From Candidatus Saccharimonadales bacterium (GTDB taxonomy: Bacteria > Patescibacteriota > Saccharimonadia > Saccharimonadales > Saccharimonadaceae), in the NCBI GenBank assembly GCA_039928925.1, contig JBDSSF010000001.1, positions 124,001-188,000 of the forward strand: DNA of 64,000 bases, in the 5' to 3' direction. Positions 35,522 through 44,113 of the stretch are shown piece after piece; the stretch's first letter is position 1, and each line of letters opens with the position of its first letter. The notes beneath the pieces were generated by a model, which had not been told where the DNA came from, searched no databases, and saw only the letters and a program-made list of their open reading frames with translations. Both the position numbers and the translations under genes were made by a program.

Positions 35522-35971
35522 ATGCCACGTAAAGCTCGTCAGTCACATTCAGCTGCAGATTTCGATCTTGATGTTCTTTCAGGAGACATGGATATGTTTC
35601 GTTGGTTCCTGCTTTGTTATCTTTTAGGGAAACCTATTCAGTCAGTCGTTGCGGTAAAAACATGGCAACTTTTTATTGAAGAAAAACTCGATACACCGTG
35701 GGCAATTGCCGAAGCCTCAGACTACAGGCTTGTCAGTGTGCTGCATGAAGGCGGATATACGAGATATCAGCATGTCGTTGCACATGGGCTGCAGGTCTGT
35801 ATGGAGCGACTTATACGTGAATATGATGGATCACTGTATCTTATGCTTGAAAGTAGCATGGATGAGGATGAGTTTTCAAAGAGAATTCAAAAACTGTATG
35901 GTGTTGGTCCAAAGATAGCAGAAATATTCATGCGAGAGACCGAAGAAGTATTTGCACGCAGGGTTGAGTAG
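35522..35971 (+). CDS. Minimal HhH-GPD DNA glycosylase-like protein
   Basis: 149 residues, helical, with a helix-hairpin-helix near the C-terminus (LYGVGPKIAEIFMRET) resembling endonuclease III family enzymes, plus an N-terminal half of the HhH-GPD fold (ATPYAIAEAS-like segment TPWAIAEASDYRLVSVL). The 4Fe-4S cluster cysteines are absent, and the conserved catalytic aspartate after the hairpin is not evident, so activity is uncertain. The -10 TATAAT ends seven bases before the ATG, leaderless. Confidence 0.6.
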   Translation: MPRKARQSHSAADFDLDVLSGDMDMFRWFLLCYLLGKPIQSVVAVKTWQLFIEEKLDTPWAIAEASDYRLVSVLHEGGYTRYQHVVAHGLQVCMERLIREYDGSLYLMLESSMDEDEFSKRIQKLYGVGPKIAEIFMRETEEVFARRVE

Positions 35972-36033
35972 TAGATCAATCTAACTCATTACATTATGGA
36001 TACATAGAGTATATTATTATATAATGTTTATCT

Positions 36034-36528
36034 ATGTCTATCGCTCTTCTTTTTATTTTCTTTGCAGTCATATTTATCTGTGCCTTCTTTATTATCTCGG
36101 GCTTTAGGGGTGCAGTATGGGTACCCGCGTTTTCTAAGGATTTAATACTTATTCAGCAGCAACTTCGATTAGAGGCTGGTATGAATGTTTATGAATTTGG
36201 CTGCGGGGATGCAAGATTTTTACGCCAGGCAGCCCGAAGAGGAGCGATCAGTACCGGTTACGAAATTAACCCAGTTATGGCTCTCATTGCTAAATTTTTG
36301 TCATATCGTGCAAACGTCACTATAAATATCGGTGATGCTTGGGGCAAATCATTCCATTCAGCCGATGTTGTATTTGCTTTTCTCATGCCAGAATATATGG
36401 AAAGACTCGCACAGAAGATGAAAAAAGAGCTGATGCCTGGTGCGACAGTTGTCACGTATGTTTATCCACTGCCAGGTATGCAGCATTATCTTTTTGAAGG
36501 TAATGCATACTTTTATAAAATACCGTAG
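36034..36528 (+). CDS. Class I SAM-dependent methyltransferase-like membrane-anchored protein
   Basis: 164 residues: an N-terminal membrane helix (about 3-25) and then a Rossmann methyltransferase core with motif I VYEFGCGDARFLRQAARRG and the acidic residue in GYEINPVMA, followed by NIGDAW and a LMPGATVVTYVYP strand. Substrate unknown. The -10 TATAAT ends eight bases before the ATG. The short C-terminal part suggests a minimal catalytic domain. Confidence 0.78.
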   Translation: MSIALLFIFFAVIFICAFFIISGFRGAVWVPAFSKDLILIQQQLRLEAGMNVYEFGCGDARFLRQAARRGAISTGYEINPVMALIAKFLSYRANVTINIGDAWGKSFHSADVVFAFLMPEYMERLAQKMKKELMPGATVVTYVYPLPGMQHYLFEGNAYFYKIP

Positions 36529-36611
36529 TGGCACGATTTTATAATTATTCCAAACATCTTTATCATAAGAGCTATTGTATTTAGTGGCCGATGTTTGGGA
36601 TACTTATGTGT

Positions 36612-37031
36612 ATGGACGAGCAGGCCGCACCTATACCTAGAATGTTCAATACCTTAACTCAGAAGGTTAGTTTCGTATATAACAAAACACACTGGTTTAC
36701 AGATAAAGAAGCTTGGACGCTATATAGGATAGTCGCATTTGGTGAAGCATTTGGCTGGACGCTACTCATTAGTGCCATCACTTATAGGGCATTTCATTTA
36801 CCTGGGTATGCGATTGCAGTCAGTATTGCTGGCATGACACATGGCTTATTCTTCTCTCTATATTTTCTCTTTGTATTTCTCACTGCACGGAGTATGAAAT
36901 GGGGATTTTGGCGAATGTCAGGGGCACTCGTTACTGGGATTGCACCATATACATCGCTTATATTTGAAAAGATTATGGCACGTGATCGAAAAAAACGACC
37001 AATCTATGTAGAGCCACCGGAAGATATTTAG
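36612..37031 (+). CDS. DUF3817 family membrane protein
   Basis: 139 residues from the ATG at 36612 (an upstream in-frame ATG at 36591 would add seven). The family pattern is YRIVAFGEAFGWTLLI, GMTHGLFFSLYFLFVFLTAR and the final MSGALVTGIAPYTSLIFEK, with three membrane helices. Function unknown. A GATACT box preceded by TG ends seven bases before the chosen ATG, consistent with a leaderless start. The 3' end overlaps the convergent hydrolase by four bases. Confidence 0.78.
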   Translation: MDEQAAPIPRMFNTLTQKVSFVYNKTHWFTDKEAWTLYRIVAFGEAFGWTLLISAITYRAFHLPGYAIAVSIAGMTHGLFFSLYFLFVFLTARSMKWGFWRMSGALVTGIAPYTSLIFEKIMARDRKKRPIYVEPPEDI

Positions 37032-37801
37032 ATAAAACTCGCAACGAGATCAGGGCGGAGCAGTGGCAAATGGTGTCCACCAGCAACGCTTGTAGTTGTG
37101 ATGTTTCCACTCAGTGTGTTGAGCTTTCCAAGGTCCCTGATATATCCAATACGATCATCAAGTCCAGAAAGAATAACGGTGGTTGCCGTTACAGCAGCAA
37201 GGTCTGCCTCAATTTTTGCAGAATAAATAACATTACGTAAACTGCGTAGGCGGGAAGCAGCTGTACTTTGGAAAATATATGTACGACGAGATGCTGCACC
37301 ATCACCAACTTTATTTGGGAGCAGTCGGAGGACAGTAATTAATTTAAAAAGTCCCATGACGATCGTATTAAGACCGGGTCGGAGGCCAATCTTATAAAAG
37401 ATATTGGTACCCATAATTTCTTCTCTTGCTAGTTTTGCATCAAGGAATATAGGCATATTTGTAAGAAGTAGTTTACTTACTTTTAACGGATGAATACTTG
37501 CATAGCGTAGAGAAACGAGTGCGCCCATCGAGTGACCAACAAGTGTAAATGGTTCGTCAATACCAATACTGTCGAGTGTCGCATTGATACTCGCCATATG
37601 AGCATCATAGTCATAGCGGCTACAGCCTGGTTTTGGTGATTTACCAAATCCAAGGAGGTCAATACTAATCACTCTGTGTGACTGTGCTAGAGTATCACTC
37701 ACTTGCGCCCAGTATCGTGAGCTTGCCATATAGCCATGGAGCAAAACAACAACAGAGCCGTGTCCGATATCTTGATAATTGAGTAGTTTTGGTGTCTTCA
37801 T
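37028..37801 (-). CDS. Alpha/beta hydrolase
   Basis: 257 residues with the alpha/beta-hydrolase fold: oxyanion motif LLHGYMASSRYW, nucleophile elbow GHSMGALVS (serine), an acid in ILSGLDDRIGYI and a catalytic histidine in VAGGHHLPLL. Substrate unknown; likely an esterase or lipid hydrolase in the cytoplasm. The -10 TAAGAT ends six bases before the ATG at 37801, leaderless. Confidence 0.9.
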   Translation of the reverse strand: MKTPKLLNYQDIGHGSVVVLLHGYMASSRYWAQVSDTLAQSHRVISIDLLGFGKSPKPGCSRYDYDAHMASINATLDSIGIDEPFTLVGHSMGALVSLRYASIHPLKVSKLLLTNMPIFLDAKLAREEIMGTNIFYKIGLRPGLNTIVMGLFKLITVLRLLPNKVGDGAASRRTYIFQSTAASRLRSLRNVIYSAKIEADLAAVTATTVILSGLDDRIGYIRDLGKLNTLSGNITTTSVAGGHHLPLLRPDLVASFI

Positions 37802-38064
37802 ATACACATCTTAGCAATTTACGTAAAACATTTATGTAATATATCTTACAATGACGCAATATCTTTAAAAATATAATTATTATCATCTATAACACCTTAG
37901 AGATCAAATATAATTATTGCTATTATTTAACATTTATGTTATTATAAATTAACTTTGTAGAAGATTTATTTCTCCAGAGTGTATTGACAACTAGGCATAA
38001 GAAATCTCTCTATACTTCAATGACGACGGTAAACGCCAATCGTCAACACAGTTCAGGAGGCAAC

Positions 38065-38352
38065 ATGTACAGCAAGACAGAAGTACACGTTCGACCCATC
38101 ACGGCAGTCGGGAATTTTCCGATTGCCAACAGGATCGTGAACCGCTACCTCATGGTGGCTGCGAATTTCATTCTCGCAATGCTGCTCGGATGGGTGATGT
38201 TCGTCGGAGTTGGGTTGTGGCTGGTGCTCTATCTGGTCAGCCTGCCGCTCCATGTAGTTTTCAGGGTGTGTGGACGTCAGGGTTTTCTCCGTATCGGAGG
38301 AAGCCTGATGTATACCTTGAACTCGCCGAAGGTGGCGTTCAGCAAGAAGTAA
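38065..38352 (+). CDS. Small membrane protein in GC-rich cassette 2
   Basis: 95 residues with a soluble N-terminus, one or two membrane helices (about 30-65, FILAMLLGWVMFVGVGLWLVLYLVSLPLH cut into segments) and a basic C-terminus. I recognise no family. Codons end in C/G far more often than in neighbouring genes. The leader has TTGACA at 37984, a hairpin GACGACGGT...AATCGTC and the ribosome-binding site CAGGAGGCAAC. It stands alone between an alpha/beta hydrolase and Kup and ends in a nested hairpin. Confidence 0.7.
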   Translation: MYSKTEVHVRPITAVGNFPIANRIVNRYLMVAANFILAMLLGWVMFVGVGLWLVLYLVSLPLHVVFRVCGRQGFLRIGGSLMYTLNSPKVAFSKK

Positions 38353-38377
38353 GAGTTGAGGACGCTGTAAAGTAACG

Positions 38378-38443
38378 TGACGCGTGGACATTGGTTCATA
38401 GCCACGGGACTTTATCCGTGTCTATTCAAGTGTCTACGCGTCA
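38378..38443 (+). terminator. Long nested hairpin ending cassette 2
   Basis: Outer stem TGACGCGT/ACGCGTCA (38378-38385, 38436-38443) continues with wobble pairs inward, and CACGGA/TCCGTG forms an inner stem. There is no T run after it. Confidence 0.6.
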
Positions 38444-38549
38444 TAGTTGCTCCACAAATGTGTATTTGTGCTGATGAGTCTAAAAAGACGAAAGCAACCC
38501 TGGAAAAAGTCATACCTACAATGGATATATATCGGGTATACTAACTATA

Positions 38550-40439
38550 ATGACAAAAATAAACAAAAGTATTGCTGCTCTTACGATCGGTGCACTAGGT
38601 GTTGTTTTTGGAGATATCGGAACGAGCCCACTTTACGCGCTACAAGTTGTATTTGGGCAGCAGGGTCAACATCTAGCCGTTAGTCAGCTGAATGTATACG
38701 GTATTATTTCACTTGTTATTTGGTCGATTATCTTAGTCGTCTCAATTAAATTCATCGGATTCATTATGCGAGCAGATAACGAAGGTGAAGGTGGTATCAT
38801 GGCCCTTGTCTCACTCGTAAAAAGCACGAATATTCGTGCAAGATATAAGTGGTTTTTCATTACAATCGGCCTTATAGGGGTTGCACTATTTTATGGTGAT
38901 AGCGCTATTACACCCGCGATTTCAGTACTATCTGCAGTCGAAGGCCTCCATGTCGTTGCACCAAGTCTTGGTTCATTTATACTTCCAATCACCCTTATTG
39001 TTCTTATAGTACTTTTTTGGATTCAAAAATACGGGACAAATATTTTAGGAAAGCTATTTGGTCCTGTTATGCTACTTTGGTTTATCACAATAGCCCTTGG
39101 TGGCGGTTGGCAGATTTGGCAACATCCCGGCGTCCTACAGACACTTTCTCCTCTTACCGCGATCGACTTCTTTATTGCGCAGCCATTTTCTGCGTTCATT
39201 GCAATGACGGCAGTGGTACTTGCTATTACGGGTGCGGAAGCGCTCTATGCGGATATGGGACATTTTGGTCGTCGACCAATCGCAAAAGCATGGTTCTTAG
39301 TTGTGTTTCCCGCACTGGCACTTTGTTACATGGGGCAGGGCGCCCTCATTTTACATAGTCCTGACGTGAGTAGTAATCTACTCGTCCAGCTATTTCCAGG
39401 AGCAGTGCAAATACCTGTCGTTATTCTCGCGACTATAGCGACAATTGTCGCTTCGCAGTCTGTCATATCTGGAGCTTTCTCGCTTACCAAACAAGCCGTT
39501 CAACTCGGCTTTCTTCCAAAGATGTTGGTAAAACATACATCCGATCGCGCCATTGGCCAGGTGTACGTACCACTGATTAATTCAATACTTTTTGTGAGTG
39601 TCATTCTTCTGGTCATATTATTTGGTTCGTCAGACAAGCTAGCGAATGCCTACGGTATTGCGGTGAGTGGAACACTTGCAGCTGATACTATATTATTCCT
39701 TGTAGTTCTTCGAACGATATGGCGCAGATCGAAAACTGAACTTGCTGTACTGGCGGTCATATTCCTTTCTGTCGATCTTTTATTTATCTCGTCAAATCTT
39801 ACAAAGATATTTCACGGGGGACTATTCCCAGTTATCATCGGAGTATTTGCTTTTCTGATCATGAGTACCTGGCTTAAGGGCGGAAAGATTGTTGATGCTG
39901 AGCGCATTCAGATGGAGGGACCACTCCAAGGTTTTATAGATAAAATTCATGCAATGAAGCCAGCCGTAAAAAGAGTCCCAGGGGCGGCGGTTTTCATAGG
40001 GCATCATTCGACTCTCGCTCCGCTGGCATTACACGCAACCGTTGAAGAATTTCATGAACTACCAGAAAAGGTTGTTATTGTTTCAGTTCACCTGACAACT
40101 GCAGCACATGTGCCTAAAGAGGAACGTGCAGTATTTGAAGATCTTACGTTTAGAGACGGCATTAGTCATGTGACGTTATCCTATGGCTTCCACGATAGTA
40201 TCAATATTCCAAAAGCTTTAAAAGCGATACGAAGACTCAACGGAGAACTTGATTTTAATCCCGATACAGCCACCTATATTGTTTCGAGTAATAATGTTGT
40301 GTACACGAAGAGAAGGAACCTTGCGAGGTGGCGGAAATCTATATATGGCTTCATGTCAAAAAATGCCATGAGCGTTAGTGACTACTATAAACTACCAATT
40401 GAACGCACCGAAGAGATGAGGATTTCTATTAAGTTATAA
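38550..40439 (+). CDS. kup: KUP/HAK-type potassium transporter
   Basis: 629 residues: about 12 membrane helices in the first ~430 and a cytoplasmic C-terminal domain. Family motifs are GVVFGDIGTSPLYALQ at the N-terminus and GEGGIMALVSL, plus GDSAITPAISVLSAVEG. It imports K+ with protons. The -10 TATACT ends seven bases before the ATG, leaderless. It follows GC-rich cassette 2 and precedes an unknown small protein. Potassium uptake is one of the few transport functions visible in this window. Confidence 0.96.
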   Translation: MTKINKSIAALTIGALGVVFGDIGTSPLYALQVVFGQQGQHLAVSQLNVYGIISLVIWSIILVVSIKFIGFIMRADNEGEGGIMALVSLVKSTNIRARYKWFFITIGLIGVALFYGDSAITPAISVLSAVEGLHVVAPSLGSFILPITLIVLIVLFWIQKYGTNILGKLFGPVMLLWFITIALGGGWQIWQHPGVLQTLSPLTAIDFFIAQPFSAFIAMTAVVLAITGAEALYADMGHFGRRPIAKAWFLVVFPALALCYMGQGALILHSPDVSSNLLVQLFPGAVQIPVVILATIATIVASQSVISGAFSLTKQAVQLGFLPKMLVKHTSDRAIGQVYVPLINSILFVSVILLVILFGSSDKLANAYGIAVSGTLAADTILFLVVLRTIWRRSKTELAVLAVIFLSVDLLFISSNLTKIFHGGLFPVIIGVFAFLIMSTWLKGGKIVDAERIQMEGPLQGFIDKIHAMKPAVKRVPGAAVFIGHHSTLAPLALHATVEEFHELPEKVVIVSVHLTTAAHVPKEERAVFEDLTFRDGISHVTLSYGFHDSINIPKALKAIRRLNGELDFNPDTATYIVSSNNVVYTKRRNLARWRKSIYGFMSKNAMSVSDYYKLPIERTEEMRISIKL

Positions 40440-40464
40440 TTTTAAACTTTGGTATGATCTTAAT

Positions 40465-41190
40465 ATGACTAAAACAGGAATAAGAACTGGAATATTACTG
40501 CACGTATATCACTTAGGCGCAATTGGCTGGGAAAAATTTGTCTGGGGTGATCCAGCAAGTAATCAGCTTGGTACGCTTACAAAATTTGTCGATACTCTAC
40601 TTGATATTCCTTATGACCAGGATGTAAAGTCTATCGTATTTAGTGGTCCATCTGAAAAAGAGGGACTTATTGAAGGCGCGTATACGAAACGCTATCTTAT
40701 TGATCGTCTCGATCAACTACGTCGTTTTAGTACTTTAAACGAAAAAATTATTCTTCTAAGTGATGAACAATATAGTATTTTTCTTGAGAGAGTACATGCT
40801 CTAACGGTTGGTCCTGTTATTAAAAATACGCTAGACGAAGTTATTCATGCTGCTGAGTATTTTAATCACGACACAGCCGCTCAACACGTTATCCAAATAG
40901 CAACACCGAGTCACGCACCGCGCTGTCTACAAAATCAACTCATCGCAAGACGTGAGTTACATATACCAAAAACACAGCTATGGTACGTTGCAGCAAGTGA
41001 TGTCTGTTTTGATGGTACGACAATCGAAGACGTGGTGATACTTGAACCACCACACAGGGGAGATGATCCTATGTCCGGCTTCAGCCCTAATCTTGCATCA
41101 GTTATAAAGTCGTATTTTAAATTAGAGGCAAATCACAAGAAAGATCTTATACGTACGATTCAAGATACACTAACGAGATTTAAAAAATAG
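40465..41190 (+). CDS. Hypothetical protein, soluble alpha/beta
   Basis: 241 residues, no signal peptide or membrane helix. The segment SIVFSGPSEKEGLIEGAYTKRYLIDRL and later IATPSHAPRC faintly resemble the DUF218/ElyC fold (SGG...E...), but the match is weak. No named family is clear to me. The -10 TATGAT ends six bases before the ATG, leaderless. It ends just ahead of tRNA-Phe. Confidence 0.6.
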   Translation: MTKTGIRTGILLHVYHLGAIGWEKFVWGDPASNQLGTLTKFVDTLLDIPYDQDVKSIVFSGPSEKEGLIEGAYTKRYLIDRLDQLRRFSTLNEKIILLSDEQYSIFLERVHALTVGPVIKNTLDEVIHAAEYFNHDTAAQHVIQIATPSHAPRCLQNQLIARRELHIPKTQLWYVAASDVCFDGTTIEDVVILEPPHRGDDPMSGFSPNLASVIKSYFKLEANHKKDLIRTIQDTLTRFKK

Positions 41191-41261
41191 TTTGGTGTTA
41201 AGAGGTAATTGTCTGACAAACTATTTTAATGTATAATCGTCTAAGCATCTACGCTAGTTGT

Positions 41262-41337
41262 GGCTCTTTAGCTCAGTTGGTAGAGCAGGGGCTTGAAGAG
41301 CCCTGTGTCCCCAGTTCGAGTCTGGGAGGAGCCACCA
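41262..41337 (+). tRNA. tRNA-Phe (GAA)
   Basis: 76 bases with acceptor arms GGCTCTT/AGGAGCC, D-arm GCTCAGTTGGTAGAGC, anticodon arm GGGGC TTGAAGA GCCCT giving anticodon GAA, T-loop AGTTCGAGTCT and encoded ACCA. It is immediately followed by a terminator. Confidence 0.93.
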
Positions 41338-41375
41338 AAGAAAAAACCTAACCTTTACTGGTTGGGTTTTTTCTT
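41338..41375 (+). terminator. tRNA-Phe terminator
   Basis: Long stem AAGAAAAAACCTAACC / GGTTGGGTTTTTTCTT around TTTACT with a long T run. Confidence 0.92.
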
Positions 41376-41419
41376 TGATCACATGACATTATTTCTCATT
41401 CCGCTATAAATCATCTACA

Positions 41420-42712
41420 ATGATAAGCAATATGTTCAAAAAGCTAATCCAGAAAAAATTAGAAAAATATGTCAAAGCATATTTTAAAAAACATCCAGAA
41501 GTAAAACTCGTAACTGTCACTGGTAGTGTCGGTAAAACAAGCACAAAGATGGCAATCGCAACAGTACTGTCGCGTCGCTATAGAGTGCGTCTCCATGAAG
41601 GAAATCATAATACTGATGTCAGCGCACCACTCGCAATCTTAGGTATCGAGTACCCAGGAAATATTCACAGTATCGGCGCTTGGCTATCTGTTTTTTCAGC
41701 TGCAAGACGTCGTATTCACGAACCAACTGATACAGATATTATTATTCAGGAACTAGGATCTGACCATCCAGGTGAAGTTGCCCATTTTGGTACCTACCTA
41801 CTACCAGATATTGCAGTTGTTACTGCCGTCTCTCCTGAACATATGGAATTTTTCGGAACGATTGAGGCAGTAGCACAAGAGGAATTAACCGCAGCTAATT
41901 TTGCAAAACTCGCTATGATCAACCGTGATGATATTGACGGTAGGTTTGCGAACTTCCTTACAAATTCTAATATTGATACATACGGTACAACAGCTGCTGC
42001 TGAGTTTCGTTTTGAAGAAGAAGACTTTACACTTCAGGCTGGCTATACCGGTTCTCTTATCAGCCCTGATAGTGCAACGCCAATCCCAGTTCAAGTTCAC
42101 GTAGTCGGAGAGCATAGTCTTCGTGCTGCCGTTGCAGCTGCAGCTGTTGGTATGAAACTAGGACTTGGCCCTGAGGAGATTACAGCAGGGCTTGCCGCAA
42201 TTCATGCTGTACCAGGACGTATGAATCTTCTTCATGGCATCGACGACACTCTCCTCATCGATGATACGTATAATTCCAGCCCACTCGCTCTTAGCTCGGC
42301 ACTTCAAACACTTTACAGTCTACAGGTTCCTCAGAGAATCGCAGTACTCGGGAGTATGAATGAATTAGGCAGTGTATCAAGTGCTGAACACCAAAAAATT
42401 GGGGCTATGTGTGACCCGAGTCTTTTATCATGGGTGATTACTGTAGGCGAAGAGGCAGAAAAATACCTTGCACCTGCTGCTCGTGCTCGTGGATGTCAGG
42501 TGAAAAGTTTCCACTCAGCCATTGACGCTGGTGGGTTTGCAAGAAGTGTTCTTGAGCCAGGTGCGGCAATTCTTCTCAAAGGTTCTGAAGGCAATATCTA
42601 CCTGGAAGAAGCTGTTAAAGTTCTCTGCGTGATGAGTGCTGATCATGAACTTGTTCGTCAGACTCCGGCATGGATGAAGATAAAAGACAACTTCTTTTCA
42701 AAATTCGCGTAG
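41420..42712 (+). CDS. murF: MurF-like Mur ligase
   Basis: 430 residues of the Mur-ligase fold: ATP loop VTGSVGKTST, LHEGNHNTDVSAPLAIL, EHMEFFGTIEAVAQEE, PGRMNLLHG and DDTYNSSPLALSSAL, which is the usual D-DxYN motif of MurF. It would add D-Ala-D-Ala to UDP-MurNAc-tripeptide, the step after Ddl. At 430 residues it is close to normal. A -10 TATAAA ends nine bases before the ATG. A related Mur ligase with a different substrate cannot be fully excluded. Confidence 0.85.
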   Translation: MISNMFKKLIQKKLEKYVKAYFKKHPEVKLVTVTGSVGKTSTKMAIATVLSRRYRVRLHEGNHNTDVSAPLAILGIEYPGNIHSIGAWLSVFSAARRRIHEPTDTDIIIQELGSDHPGEVAHFGTYLLPDIAVVTAVSPEHMEFFGTIEAVAQEELTAANFAKLAMINRDDIDGRFANFLTNSNIDTYGTTAAAEFRFEEEDFTLQAGYTGSLISPDSATPIPVQVHVVGEHSLRAAVAAAAVGMKLGLGPEEITAGLAAIHAVPGRMNLLHGIDDTLLIDDTYNSSPLALSSALQTLYSLQVPQRIAVLGSMNELGSVSSAEHQKIGAMCDPSLLSWVITVGEEAEKYLAPAARARGCQVKSFHSAIDAGGFARSVLEPGAAILLKGSEGNIYLEEAVKVLCVMSADHELVRQTPAWMKIKDNFFSKFA

Positions 42713-42768
42713 TGAATCATTACTGGTTATGTTAAGCTAAAATCAATAATATAGCCGGAGAACTAATC

Positions 42769-44052
42769 GTGGATGATACAAACAAGCCTAATTTTAATGA
42801 AGATCCGTCGGATCAATCACTTGATGCTGAGCCGTCAACTGTCTCGTTCAATACGACACCAGTAGAGCAAAATGCACCATATCAGGCTCCTGACGTAGCG
42901 ACTCCTGCGGCAGCTCCATTTCAGCCAGCGTCTACCACAGTAGTACCCGTGGCACCGGCAGAGGTAGCTCAGCCCAGCCAGCCAGTACCGACAGTACAGC
43001 CAGCCCAGGCACCTACTCAGTCTGCTTTTGGTAATTCTAGTTTCGCATCTGCACCTTCTCCATTGAACACAGTCTCAACTTTGCCACCAAAGAAGTCGAA
43101 AAAAGGCCTCATAATCGGCGGCATTATTGCAGCTGTCGCCATTGTTCTTATTGGTACTGGTGTTCTTGCATATAACTTCTGGTTCCAAAATCCTGATAAG
43201 GTGATCGTTGATAGTATCATCAATGCATCAAAAGCAAAAACAACTATGCTAAGCGGCCTTATTAAGACAACTGGTCAGGATAAAGTTAGTGTCGTATTCG
43301 ATGCACAGACAAAAGATAGCTCAGGACTACTCAACGTTAAGGTGACATTCAACTCTGACGGTAAAGATATTACTGTCGAGGGCTCTGGTATCGTTGATAA
43401 AGACAACAATCTTTATATCAAAATAAAAAATGTGAAGCAGCTTGTTGACCAAGCAATTGGAGCAGAGGTTTCCGTACCATCAATTGATGCACTTATTGCA
43501 AAAGTTGATAACAAGTGGATTAAGATCACGACAGATGACATCGGTAGCTACAACGAAGATGCTAAGAAAGCTAAAAAATGTATCGATGATACATATGCCA
43601 AATTTAAAGACGACAATGCTGCAATAAGTGAAGTCACTGACATATTCCAAAAGAATAGATTCGTTGTTGTTAGTAAAGAACTTCCAAGTGAGAACGGCAG
43701 TCTTGGTTATGAAATCACATTTGACCAAGCAAAAGTAGACTCATTCGGAAAAGCTGCAGTAAACACAAAGATATACAAGCAGCTTCATGATTGTGACCCA
43801 GCATCATTCCCAAGTGACTATACTCCAAGTACAGCTACCGATAGTAAAGGGACTTCCAAAGCGCAGCTATGGATCAGTAGGTGGGGACATGAGATAACAA
43901 AATTCACCGCTGATGACGATAGCGACGGTACAAAAACTCACGTTGAATTGTCACCTGTATTTAATAAATCGGTAACGATCGACACGCCAAAAGATTTCGT
44001 TACATTTGAAGAACTCAAAAATGATATCTCCAATTTGTTTACAGAAAACTAG
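42769..44052 (+). CDS. Membrane-anchored protein with Pro/Ala-rich N-terminus
   Basis: 427 residues from a GTG start after the ribosome-binding site GCCGGAG. Residues about 1-105 are disordered, rich in Pro, Ala, Val and Gln (VQPAQAPTQS, STVVPVAPAEV); then one membrane helix (about 110-130) and a ~300-residue extracellular domain with Lys/Asp-rich beta pattern and two cysteines (KKCIDD and HDCDP). No family recognised. It is probably a surface protein, and the disordered cytoplasmic part could interact with other proteins. The gene ends at a terminator abutting the leuS promoter. Confidence 0.7.
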   Translation: MDDTNKPNFNEDPSDQSLDAEPSTVSFNTTPVEQNAPYQAPDVATPAAAPFQPASTTVVPVAPAEVAQPSQPVPTVQPAQAPTQSAFGNSSFASAPSPLNTVSTLPPKKSKKGLIIGGIIAAVAIVLIGTGVLAYNFWFQNPDKVIVDSIINASKAKTTMLSGLIKTTGQDKVSVVFDAQTKDSSGLLNVKVTFNSDGKDITVEGSGIVDKDNNLYIKIKNVKQLVDQAIGAEVSVPSIDALIAKVDNKWIKITTDDIGSYNEDAKKAKKCIDDTYAKFKDDNAAISEVTDIFQKNRFVVVSKELPSENGSLGYEITFDQAKVDSFGKAAVNTKIYKQLHDCDPASFPSDYTPSTATDSKGTSKAQLWISRWGHEITKFTADDDSDGTKTHVELSPVFNKSVTIDTPKDFVTFEELKNDISNLFTEN

Positions 44053-44065
44053 ATAATGCTTACAG

Positions 44066-44096
44066 ATCCGCTCTCTGTCATAAGAGAGCGGATTTT
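44066..44096 (+). terminator. Terminator upstream of leuS
   Basis: Perfect 11-bp stem ATCCGCTCTCT / AGAGAGCGGAT followed by TTTT. The leuS -10 box begins only three bases downstream. Confidence 0.88.
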
Positions 44097-44113
44097 GTTA
44101 TACTGTGAAAAGT

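Noticed and set aside
40465-41190. DUF218/ElyC family call
   Set aside because: Only a loose SGP...E pattern was seen and the flanking motifs are missing, so the gene is left as hypothetical.
41262-41337. tRNA-Ser (UGA) instead of tRNA-Phe
   Set aside because: Setting the anticodon to TGA breaks the anticodon stem and the molecule lacks the long variable arm of tRNA-Ser. The GAA reading gives a full stem and normal length.
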